Shown here in pieces: positions 10,101 to 18,672 of a stretch of 37,737 nucleotides of DNA; positions within the stretch are counted from its first letter, which is position 1, and each line of letters opens with the position of its first letter. Source of the stretch: Ectocarpus siliculosus. Its lineage: Eukaryota; Sar; Phaeophyceae; Ectocarpales; Ectocarpaceae. The stretch spans positions 2,935,075-2,972,811 of the forward strand of contig FN649727.1 in NCBI GenBank assembly GCA_000310025.1, in the 5' to 3' direction. Made by a program: the position numbers and the translations under genes. The notes beneath the pieces are model-generated. The model was not told the DNA's origin. It saw nothing but the letters and a program-made list of their open reading frames with translations, and made no database searches.

Positions 10101-13100
10101 GCTTCAGGAGGAGCTCGAGTCGACTGTTCGAGACAACGTTGAAATGCGAAGGCTGATTGAGAACACCCGGCAGAGGGAGGAGGAGGAGAACCAGCACCGA
10201 CTAGTTCAGGAGGGCGAGGCGGCGGCGAACTTGGCGGCGATGTCCTCCCAGCTTGCGGAAAGTACCGAAGAGTTGGAGGGGCTGAGAGAACGCCTGAAGG
10301 GAGTAGAGCAAGAAGAGGCGCGGATCAAAGCGAGCTGCAGTGAGAACGTTTCGGCTCTTGAGGCCTCGGAGGGAGAGGTAGCCTCCCTCGGTGCCTCGCT
10401 CGCTCATACCACCGAGGCGCTGGAGGAAGCGCAGCAGCTAGCGGTCACCAGGGAGGAAGAATCGTCCAACGCGCAGCGGGAACTAGCTGCTGCGCGCGAA
10501 GAGTTGAGCAGCGTAGCCGAGAAGGAGAGCAATGCTGCGGCCTTAGCAGCGGAGGCGGAAGAAGGCAGAGCAGCGGCAGCGTTAACAACCACGGTGGTGT
10601 TGGAACGAGAGAGAGCCGCGACAAGCGAAGCATTGTCGAGGGTCACGGAGCTAGAAACCACGCTCCGGGAGACCGAAGCGGGTCGAAAATCTCTGCTTGA
10701 TGCTGCTGCTTCGGACGCGGAGAAAATCGAGGCCCTGGCCGCCGACGTCGCGAAAGGGCTGGAAGAAAAGGAAGCGGCGAAAGAGGAAGCTCGGGGCGCG
10801 GAGGCCCGGGCGTCGACGGCGGAGGCGAAGGTGTCAAGGGTGAAGTCGAAGGTGGCAGCTCTCAAGGAGACCATGGTCGAGGCTGAGAAGGCCCACAAGG
10901 TGGCCGTAGAGAAGGAGGTGGAAGCCAGGCTAGGCGTCGAGGAGACGCTATTGATGGCGAACAAGGTGCGAGAGGAAGAGAGGATGGCAATAACGGCGCT
11001 GCTGTCAAACATTTCGGCAATTTCCTGCGACTAGAGCCACAGCTGTTCCAGACCTTAGTTTTGCTGCCGATGGAGATTCCGGAGGCGTTTTTTCTTGCCG
11101 GCTTTCCACGTGTGCTTCCCGGGCTGTTGTGGCGCATTCCGTTGGTGCTGGTTTGCTGCTGTAGCGTGTGAAATCCCTTGTGCGTATGATCCAGATCATG
11201 TTTGGATTCTCGGGGTGTGTGTAAAAAGGTGTATAGCAGGTACGTGTGGCGTTTTACCGGAATGCCGTTTTAGATGTACCGCATCGAGGGCATATTCGTC
11301 GGCCTCCATTGACGAAAAGCCGTACTAGGCTCAGAATCGCGATTCTTGTCCCTCCATCGTGGCAACAGTATTGCTTTTAAGCTTTCGACGTATTCATAGC
11401 GGTACCGTTGTTGTACGTGTAAGGTATCGACGGCCCTCGCATGGTTCAGGTTTACGGCGTTTGTACCTTCGCTAAATCCCGTCCCACGACCGACGACGCC
11501 TCTGCTGCAGGAGCTACAAAGGCTCGAGATCAAAAACGAGGAGGCACTCTCAGCATCCAAAGGACTCCGTGAAGAGTGTGAAGGCCTCACAGCCACCGTG
11601 GAAACCCTGCGCGCTGAAGCGGTCGCAGCAGCAGGCGACGGCGGCAACAAACCTAACAACGTGTCAACAGCAGTTGCCACGCAAACGGGTGAGGCAGAGG
11701 AAAACGAAGAAAAAGAGGAGGAAATCGCTCGCCTTCGTGCAGTTATTGAGGAGATGAAGCGGGCGGGTGACGAGGTTGGCGTCGCACGGGGCTCTGCTGG
11801 CGGTGTGTCTAGCCATGGCGGAAGAGGCCCTGACGATGGTGGATCAGACGAAGAGGAGGGAGGCGGTGCGCGTCGAGACGGGGAGGGGAGGGCAAGCACA
11901 AAACAGCAGGTTATGGCGGAGAGGGATAGCCTGCGGGCGGAGCTTGCGAGCGAGAAAGAGCAAGCGTCCATGCGGGCAGCGGGTTTAGAGACGCAACTCG
12001 CGGACAAAGAGGTGTGAATTCTTCCCATCCAATCGACACGTTCGCCTTTGCGGAGCCTTAACGTACTGTAGACTTGATTTGTGAGTGTATGAGAATGTGA
12101 GTGATGGAGACGCCCAAAGGACTCGTGTTTGGCGTGGTTTGGTGTCCCCTATTCTCATCATTCGTAATTCTTGACCGTCTTTTTTTTTTCTTCCCAAGGG
12201 CGCTTGAGCCATGAGACCTTATCGAGATCAGAGGAAGGCAATGTTGCCCATCTTCCTGACTGCCTGCATGATTTGCATGGCTGCCTACCTCCGGCCCACT
12301 CTTCCTCCGACGCTTGATCATCCGATTCCCAAGCGCGAAGCGGCGGACACGCAGCGGCGCCTGTACCTCCGACAAAGCGAGCTCGAGACCGAACTCGAAG
12401 ACTTGAACGCACACCACGATGCCCTCCGCGTGGAGTTGGCCCGCATGGACGCCTCTATCGAGAATGCCTCCGATGCCTCCTTCCGCCGCACCCCCTCTTC
12501 TTCTGCCACCTCTATGGGGGGTAGAGGAGGCGGGAGGTTGCGCGCAGGGGGCGGCAGCGTGGCCTCGCCAAAGTCAACCGGCAGGGACCCGGCCTCCATC
12601 GGAGCGGAGGTGGGAGGGGCAGTCGGCGGGATTTTGAGAGGTAAGTTTTGGTCCGGGTGGGGAGGCGGCAGCGTGACGAGCGCGGATACGAATGGAGGGG
12701 GCAGTACTGGCGAGGCTGGAGCCGGCAAAGGACCTGCTGCGGCGGCTCGAAAGGGGTCGAAGGCGAGGAGAGAGGGTGGCCGCGGGTATGGTGAAGGCAA
12801 GATTTCTACCGGGGCGGCCGGGGCTGGAGAGGCGGACCATCAGGTGCGGCAGGTGTCAATTTCGGCCTGTTGTTTGTGTTGTTGGCGTTTTCGGCTCCAT
12901 CGCTTTTTCGCCGCGAACGTCACTTGTTGACTTCCATACATAGACTGTCCACAAGTATTGGCACGAAGGCGAACGAATCAGTCCCTCGCTCCATGTATGA
13001 ATTCCGGGGTGAAGTGTCCCAACAAGATGGAAATACCTTGTGCAGGGGTGGGGAGGGATGACAGCGCAGCCTGTTGTTGGTGTACCGACGTCTCTTGCCG

Positions 13101-14764
13101 TGCTCAATGGCGATCAACCGGCTCGATCCGTTTCGGAGATGCCACGCGGACAATACCTCTCACGGAACGCACCCATGGCAACGGAATCGCTTTCAAGCGC
13201 AGGCACTCTCCCGAGAGAACTGTCTTGGGACAGGGGAACGCCTGGGGAGGCAATTGATCTGATCCCGAGTTTGGCGGGCTCGACTCGATCGCAAACCTTT
13301 CCTGGATTCTTCTTCGTTTAGTTGGAGGACCTGTTGAGATGACCGCAAACGTGGTGCTTTGGTAGAGAGAACAAGTGCGTCATTCTTTTCTGCGCCCCCT
13401 TGCTTTTGGCCTTTTTTGGCCCCATCTTCTGGTCGTCGACTCTGCAGTCCATCAGTCGGGTACGTGAGAACATGATGGCGAGGCTACAGGAAGCGGCGAG
13501 GGAAGGGAAAGTAGAGCAGAAGGAGACAAGCGGGGGTGCTGGCGGCGTCAAGAACAAAGACGTCGGCGGCGCCAACACCGACAACAGCGGTTCGCAGGGA
13601 GCGAGTGGCGAGAATAAGGAGGAGACAGGATCTGATGTCAAACACGTCTCTGACGTTGGGATGGCGGCAGCACCAAGAACGGTAGAAGACGAATGGGTCG
13701 AGGAAACCGTGGAGCACCCGCCCCCAGATTATGGACTGGAGTCTCCAGTCATTCGGTGCGAAATCGTCTCCGTCGTTGTTGGTGTTGCTTTGCTGTTACT
13801 GTTGTTGGATCCTGTTGCATTGATGGTGGTGTCACGAGATTTTGGTACGCCATCACTACTTCGTCCTCACATGTATAATGCCCTGTTTCCGTTGCCTCCG
13901 GCCCACCTGCACGAAAACCCCGCGTATACCAACCCGAAGGTACCTGCTACAACAATGGTCCACTGATCCTGACAAGCTCAAGTACCTGTCCCTCTGGCTC
14001 CGGTGTGTCATCGAACGGAGAAAGGTAGGCATGTCGACCTTGTGTCTTGCTGACCCTTCGCCCATGTCACCACGTATTCCACAACTCTTCGCACATATGC
14101 GCTGTCGTTGGAGGTCATGCTCCTCGTCCCTGGTTGTGAGTACCTTGGCGTCCGTCGTTGGTCTTGCTTGCGTAGACTGGAGTAAGGTCGACCTCTGACT
14201 GTGCGTAACCCATACCCACGCGCTACGCGCATGAATCGCCGCCGCGTCTGTTTCCGCATCAGGTACCAGACGCTTTCCCCTCGGGCTTGCAGCTGGTGGG
14301 GTTAGCTCCAGAGATCAAGGTGGGAGGTGCCATTCCATGTTTTGCTTCATGGGCAGCGCCCCAGTTCGACGCACGGTATGGTGAAATGCTGTGTACCTTC
14401 TGCTTTCTCAGGCCTGTAACTTGATGCAACAGAGCTTCATGACTTGTTGCACACGGTTGGTTCCACGTTATTCCCTACCCGCCCCCGCCCCCCTCGCCCC
14501 TTACGGCCTCATCACGTTCTTATTAGCGTTTGCTGCGCGTTCAACCCTCCGCCCCCGGCCTATTGTCGCTTCCAGGACGGCTTCTTGACTCTGGTCATCC
14601 CGATGATCCGCTTCACTGGCGGCATACCCGTGTTGGTCCACAGCCGACGCTCCCCTCCAGAAGAAAGCATTCCGGCGGGTGCAGGAACACCGACTTCTCC
14701 GGACAGCCACAGCAAGGAAACGGCTTTGTGGGACCTAAGGGTGAAGGTCGACCTCAACGGGTGA
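7081..14764 (+). CDS. Long coiled-coil protein, about 11 exons, unnamed
   Basis: Exons are 7081-7188, 8465-8668, 9049-9188, 9418-9613 (end uncertain), 9973-10965, 11511-12011, 12334-12843, 13448-13755, 13940-14024, 14263-14319 and 14576-14764. The start ATG gives MSLKDAVSALRSLKAELEA. Almost everything up to exon 6 is Glu/Ala/Leu/Arg heptad-type coiled coil without membrane segments. Exon 7 ends in a Gly/Ser/Lys-rich tail. The last four exons form a short ordered region with YLLQQWSTDPDKLKYLSLWL, FPSGLQLVGLAPEIK and DGFLTLVIPMIRF. Total is about 1,100 residues. A structural or tethering role, such as a golgin-like or cytoskeletal protein, is possible but unproven. The C-terminal region loosely recalls Golgi-targeting GRIP/GRAB segments. 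No enzyme motif is visible. Confidence 0.7.
8465..8668 (+). CDS. Coiled-coil gene exon 2
   Basis: It follows an atag acceptor and encodes ELRLAKEPKQKEG, an Asn/Asp-rich loop, then EVEREEWRETLEEEARCL. It ends GAG before gtgtga, phase 0, 68 codons. Confidence 0.72.
9049..9188 (+). CDS. Coiled-coil gene exon 3
   Basis: Encodes ETVVSINQELEEAVCARES and EEKARAEAAERQLK; acceptor cagcag, donor gtatgt, phase 2. Confidence 0.75.
9418..9613 (+). CDS. Coiled-coil gene exon 4 (3' boundary uncertain)
   Basis: The split codon gives GATEEAAQLRTRLNDTTVEL, then an acidic Asn/Asp loop. Two donors can keep the frame. GCA|gtcccg (9613) joins exon 5 at 9973. T|gtttgt (9602) would instead join a longer exon 5 from 9884. 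Confidence 0.6.
9973..10965 (+). CDS. Coiled-coil gene exon 5 (main rod)
   Basis: This is 331 codons of continuous heptad-like sequence, for example ALEKVNQLQEELESTVRDN, ending LLMANK before gtgcga. Reading through instead would reach a TAG at 11032-11034. I prefer splicing because exon 6 has a good acceptor, the same composition and no start codon of its own. Confidence 0.75.
11511..12011 (+). CDS. Coiled-coil gene exon 6
   Basis: A tctgctgcag acceptor precedes ELQRLEIKNEEALSASKGL. It contains an acidic Gly-rich break, GGRGPDDGGSDEEEGGG, then more coil to LETQLADKE before gtgtga. It is 167 codons, phase 0. Confidence 0.75.
12334..12843 (+). CDS. Coiled-coil gene exon 7 with Gly/Ser-rich tail
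   Basis: Acceptor gattcccaag, then REAADTQRRLYLRQSELET and a Gly/Ser/Lys-rich segment (GGRGGGRLRAGGGS), ending CAG before gtgcgg. A stronger-looking acceptor at 12199 runs into a stop at once, which could mark an alternative transcript end. Confidence 0.62.
13448..13755 (+). CDS. Coiled-coil gene exon 8
   Basis: A gactctgcag acceptor precedes SISRVRENMMARLQEAARE, then a hydrophilic linker and EDEWVEETVEHPPPDYG. Donor gtgcga leaves phase 2. Reading on without splicing adds a Val/Leu-rich stretch that resembles intron GTT repeats. Confidence 0.65.
13940..14024 (+). CDS. Coiled-coil gene exon 9, start of C-terminal domain
   Basis: One base completes CG|G, then YLLQQWSTDPDKLKYLSLWL and RCVIERRK before a good gtaggc donor. 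Phase agrees on both sides. Confidence 0.6.
14263..14319 (+). CDS. Coiled-coil gene exon 10
   Basis: Acceptor ccgcatcag, 19 codons VPDAFPSGLQLVGLAPEIK, donor gtggga, phase 0 on both ends. Confidence 0.6.
14576..14764 (+). CDS. Coiled-coil gene last exon
   Basis: Acceptor tcgcttccag, then DGFLTLVIPMIRFTGGIPVL and a Ser/Pro-rich tail, stop TGA at 14762-14764. A +1 frame stays open to 14872, so a further splice in the tail cannot be excluded. Confidence 0.5.
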   Translation, partial: DGFLTLVIPMIRFTGGIPVLVHSRRSPPEESIPAGAGTPTSPDSHSKETALWDLRVKVDLNG

Positions 14765-15792
14765 CCCGCTCCTCCTCGGCAAGGCTACACAAAATGGCGA
14801 TGACATGTGCAGTGGCGGCCCCGGGATGGGCAGTGGGGGTGGGAGTGAAGGACAGAGGGGATCATCTGACTTGATGCACGGAAAAGACCAAGGGGGTGGC
14901 TACCGCGTACCCCGAGGACCCCCAGCTTTGATATCCGTGCACAACATGACACGAAAGAAGGAGCAAAGGAGGTATATTTGCTAAGGAGCAAATGGTGCGT
15001 ATCACAGCAGTCGCAAGTTGCCCGTGTGTGTTCGCAGTTGGTCGGCTGGGCGTGCTTTGTAGCTACATATGCGTTTTGTTGGGGTGGGTCTTGGACACTG
15101 CCCTCACGACGCAGCGAAGGCGTTTCGCAGCTCGTACTCGATAGCACCATGACGGCTATCATGGGAGTTCAGATAATCCTCCGAAACACGAGTACCAGCT
15201 CCATCTGTGTACTATGGATACTACTGCCGTCTCTTCCCGTAACCAATAACATGGAGGTTGACCGTCGCCATAGACGTTGTGGTCAAGACTCGCAGTAACT
15301 GCTCGTGACTCGCCTTTTTGTGTAACATGTTTTCATCAAGGATGGGACGGGACATCCAAAGTAGAGAGCATTGTATGCATATTGCATGATGCAGTGTGCT
15401 ACATACTGCTGTACCCGCCAAGTTTGTTCCAGTGTGGAGGTGATCTTTCGAATCGTCCCAAATAATATTTGCGATCAGCAAGAAACAAATGGTCGCGGCG
15501 GTTCACCCTCCACATCCCCGAAGAGCATTGGAATCGTGGCTGTAAAATAAAAATGCCACGGAGAGTGGTACCTCGTGAGAGACGGAACTCACCGCGCGCA
15601 CAACGTATCTGTTAAAACTGTAGAATACTGTAGAATACTGTAAAACGTGTATGTATGCATATGTATGGATATCCAAAAGATTCATGTGGATGGGTGCCCA
15701 GCAGGAAGCAACCATGTGAAGGAGAGACATTTGCGTTCTCGATCCAAACAAGTAAGGGAAACGGTCACCTGCTGAAGGTACATGTAGACCAC

Positions 15793-15860
15793 TGTTAAGG
15801 AGGACCCGATTCGCAGGGTATCCGTCGATTGACTTTTACCAGAATCGGTACACCTTCGCA
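15793..15860 (+). repeat. 68-bp direct repeat, copy 1
   Basis: It begins tgttaaggaggacccgattc and ends accttcgca. It is identical by eye to the copy 278 bp downstream, and no inverted ends are visible. Confidence 0.9.
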
Positions 15861-16070
15861 TATGGCGTCAGCTGGATACTGGTTCGAATCTCCTTGGATG
15901 CACGTTTTTTCTCCTGACTTGGACATTTTCCCATGGACACCATGTGTGTCAGTCCTGAGAACACCTCTTCTTGGAATCGATCCTATAAAGAACCTTGTGA
16001 CACTTCCATCGAATTACCCGTCCTGGCCACAAGAGGTTCCCAGTTGAGGGTAAATTCTGTGGGTGGAGAG

Positions 16071-16138
16071 TGTTAAGGAGGACCCGATTCGCAGGGTATC
16101 CGTCGATTGACTTTTACCAGAATCGGTACACCTTCGCA
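16071..16138 (+). repeat. 68-bp direct repeat, copy 2
   Basis: Identical to 15793-15860; the two copies bracket 210 bp of unrelated sequence. Confidence 0.9.
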
Positions 16139-16434
16139 CCACGCTGTACATGTAGAAGACGTGTCCGTGCCCACAGATACGAGTCCGGGACACACAGCAA
16201 TGAGTGACAAACTGGTGGCAAGAATAGTCGCCAGAGGCGCCACACAAACCACGAATTATCATTTCTGTTGAACAAGAAATTTGACTCTTGGGGAGAAGTA
16301 CATTACTTTTCACAAAGGAAGATCCGGATACTGCGGTGCACCTCTCTCTTTCTCTCGAATCCTCACTCTCAATCGGCATCACACCCTTTGTTGCTCGCTA
16401 CCTACTACGCCTTGACGTCTCACCATATCAACAG

Positions 16435-17166
16435 GCTGATTTCGTCGTCAGCGAAGAAAAGAAAAGCATGCCAAAGGTGGGGCAGCTGGGCCACGTCGTC
16501 GTTGGTAAGTCCCGCTCTAGCGACATCTGCAGTTGCAGCTGTGCAAGCAAGTACACACGCTGCAGTTGCAGCTGTGAAAGCAAGTACACGCGCTGCAGTT
16601 TACCCGCATGGGGGCAACATGAGGCGGCATCCGTTTTCGGTATAGTCCTGAGGATGATGCAGATTGCGTGTGGCTGCTGAGGCTCTTCCTTCCCGTCTGC
16701 GAAATGGCAGGGAGGGCTTCAAATGACGCCGAGATGCGCTGTGTGTCTGACAGACAGCAAGTACAGGAGTAGCTCGGTGATTTTTTACCAACGATTTCTT
16801 CTCGGGTGGTGAACTCAGTCAACGACTGAAATTGGATTTTCTTTCAGCAGCAGCTTTCAGGTTTGTGCTGACCGCAGTTAGCACTCGGAGGTGTTGCCGG
16901 GTCACACCTTCGCGAAGCTAGATGACATATGTATGAATTCATACTGTTGCTATCGTTGTCCCATCACACCATGCATCGCCGGATTCAAATCAAAGGTGTT
17001 GCTGTAATGTGTAAAATGATTACAATATAGAGCCTGGTTGTTGTTTATTTTACCAGGAACTGCTGTCACTGCTCTTCTTCTTGAAGGACTTTCGAAACTT
17101 GCGCCGACACCTCCAGCAGGCCTTACCACATCAGTCATGATTCTTGTCATGTGCACCGACCAATGA
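16435..17166 (+). CDS. Putative small membrane protein, last two exons; 5' end unresolved
   Basis: Two exons fit: 16435-16504 and 17057-17166. The first has a good acceptor (atatcaacag) and a consensus donor (G|gtaagt) and encodes ADFVVSEEKKSMPKVGQLGH and VVV. The second follows ttttaccag, joins in phase, and encodes GTAVTALLLEGLSKLAPTPP, AGLTTSVMILVMCTDQ and a stop at 17164-17166. The hydrophobic runs suggest one or two membrane segments. I do not recognise the family. An upstream exon with the start codon must exist, and 15862 is only one possibility. Confidence 0.42.
16527..16600 (+). repeat. 33-bp tandem repeat, about 2.2 copies
   Basis: Units start at 16527, 16560 and 16593 with ctgcagttgcagctgtg and differ at two or three positions. 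The array lies in the proposed intron, 22 bp after its donor. One frame would read a repeated Ala-rich 11-mer (AAVQASTHAAV), but this is probably not coding. Confidence 0.8.
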
Positions 17167-17322
17167 CTAATACTGTGCTTTCGCCTCTCATCATGGTTTT
17201 GGCTTGGCGTACGAGTCCAGTAGCATCACAAAGGTCACACACCGCCGCTCAATCAACCGAAAATACAGCACGTACATGGGTGGTGGGGATGACGGAGCCT
17301 TGGTTACACTTTGATAGTAACT

Positions 17323-17521
17323 CTTTAGGACTAACCGATGTTGAACGTAGCAAGGCCTAACCCTAACCCTCACCCACGACCAAAGCACGGCCTAGCGGCC
17401 GCGAACTGGCCGGCACGCGGCTGCGCCGCGTGTGCTTGGAATGCGGAACGGGGAGAGGGCGCTGGAGAGGAATCGGTCGGCAGAACCAACGCCGAACAAC
17501 GCCCGACCGTTAGTCCTAAAG
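17323..17521. repeat. 199-bp MITE-like element with 13-bp terminal inverted repeats
   Basis: It begins CTTTAGGACTAAC and ends with the exact inverse GTTAGTCCTAAAG. The interior is GC-rich and noncoding. No clear target-site duplication is visible, so the assignment is tentative. Confidence 0.5.
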
Positions 17522-17967
17522 ATCTACGATCAATGTGTAAACACTGCTCGGATGGCGACTAGATCTCTCAACAATATGTTCTTGCTCGTAAAACGTGCCG
17601 AACGAAGGGATGGATGATGTATGTCTGTCCCGCTCATCCTCTCCTGAAGAAAACAAACGCAAGACATTACATGGATATATATATGTATCTCGTCGCCGTC
17701 AGGACGCGGTGATGCATACTGCTGTCAGTGCAGATTTGAGACCAGAGGCTTCGTCAGATCTCCTCAGTGCATCTAAACGGTAGTCTAGATTACAGTATCT
17801 TCTTCACCGTCGTCTGTTTTCTGGTACTGTATCTACTGCTGGTGCAATATAATTATTTCAGTAGCTAAATGGTAGTAGTGTAGTATTCAGGAGTCTTCGC
17901 CAGGTCTTTTTATCTGTCCTGTGGGAGGCTAACATAGGTTCCACACATGGGACAGATCGTGAGCTAC

Positions 17968-18326
17968 TGTCCTATGTCTCACCTATGTCCTTCAGATCAC
18001 CATATGGGAGCAAACATACCCCGATTACGTATATATGTCCTTCAGACCTCATCGGGCAAACATACCCCGATCACCTATCAAGCCCTCCAGATCACCTCGG
18101 GGAAACATACCCCGATCACCTACTACTCTGTATGTCCTCCAGATCACCTCTAGCAAACATCACCTATGTCCTTCAGATCAAATCTGACAAACATACATAC
18201 ATACCTCGATCACCTACTGTTATGTCTTTCAGATCACCTCTGGCAAACATAGACCGATCGTTGTGTCCTTAGATCATGGCGGGGAAACATACCACATACG
18301 GTCGTGTGGATCACCTCGGGTAAACT
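17968..18326 (+). repeat. Degenerate minisatellite, about 8 units
   Basis: Variants of tgtcctccagatcacct followed by (c)gggaaacataccccgatcac recur every 40-55 bp with substitutions and small indels. It contains no sustained reading frame shared between units. Confidence 0.8.
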
Positions 18327-18593
18327 TTTTATTTCTTCGACAGAGATGGATTCGCTGGGTCATACTGATGAAATGAAAAAAAACTTTCACCCACCACCAT
18401 GTCCCTCCCAACAGGGACATACGAGAGCTATAATAGCTCGTATCTGTAGGGATCTGATCTGTCCTATGCATATGTGTTCGTAGGTCTGGTGTTGTGGTTA
18501 GACTATGATGCAATACCTGCTGTGAACCAACCTCCCTTTCCTGTTGTTTGTTCCTGCGGCTGTCTGGTCCTGGCAGGTGGAGTGGTGGCCACA

Positions 18594-18672
18594 ATGTCTA
18601 GCGGTTTCGTCTCAGCACAGACGCCGATGATGGAGATTATTCTTCCCCTCTACCAATTCCCGTACTCCGACT
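18594..18672 (+). CDS. Spherulin-4/beta-helix gene, first recognised exon
   Basis: It encodes MSSGFVSAQTPMMEIILPLY then QFPYSD, the first beta strand of the spherulin-4 fold, and ends with T before gtgagt. The frame is open upstream and hydrophobic (CGCLVLAGGVVA), so a signal-peptide exon could splice in at the cag before 18577. The ATG at 18594 is a minimal start. Confidence 0.6.

Larger units (their letters stand above)
14765..16434. other. Intergenic stretch: 3' UTR of the coiled-coil gene, then no confident gene
   Basis: The first part is probably 3' UTR. Short repeats of the form ctgtagaata occur at about 15617-15640, and a pair of 68-bp direct repeats lies at 15793 and 16071. An ATG at 15862 opening MASAGYWFESPWMH could be a first exon of the next gene, but its donor (gttttt) is weak. 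Confidence 0.5.
17167..18593. other. Intergenic, repeat-bearing, no confident gene
   Basis: It holds an inverted-repeat element (17323-17521), a degenerate minisatellite (17968-18326) and short TA-rich tracts. The upstream promoter and any first, signal-peptide exon of the next gene must lie in or near this stretch, but I cannot place them. Confidence 0.5.

Noticed and set aside
10404-11012. 202-codon minus-strand Ser/Ala-rich frame
   Set aside because: It is the antisense shadow of the heptad-rich plus-strand exon, caused by its biased codon composition.
12641-12675. Consensus gtaagt donor inside coiled-coil exon 7
   Set aside because: The nearest acceptor would make an intron of about 31 nt, too short, and the frame is open and consistent across it.
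13756-13966. Extension of coiled-coil exon 8 with a hydrophobic segment resembling a membrane anchor
   Set aside because: The hydrophobic run comes from GTT/TTG-rich sequence typical of introns here. Splicing at 13755 joins exon 9 in phase and continues a better reading frame.
17354-17372. Telomere-like cctaaccctaaccctcac
   Set aside because: Only two repeat units, internal to a small inverted-repeat element, with genes on both sides. It is not a telomere.
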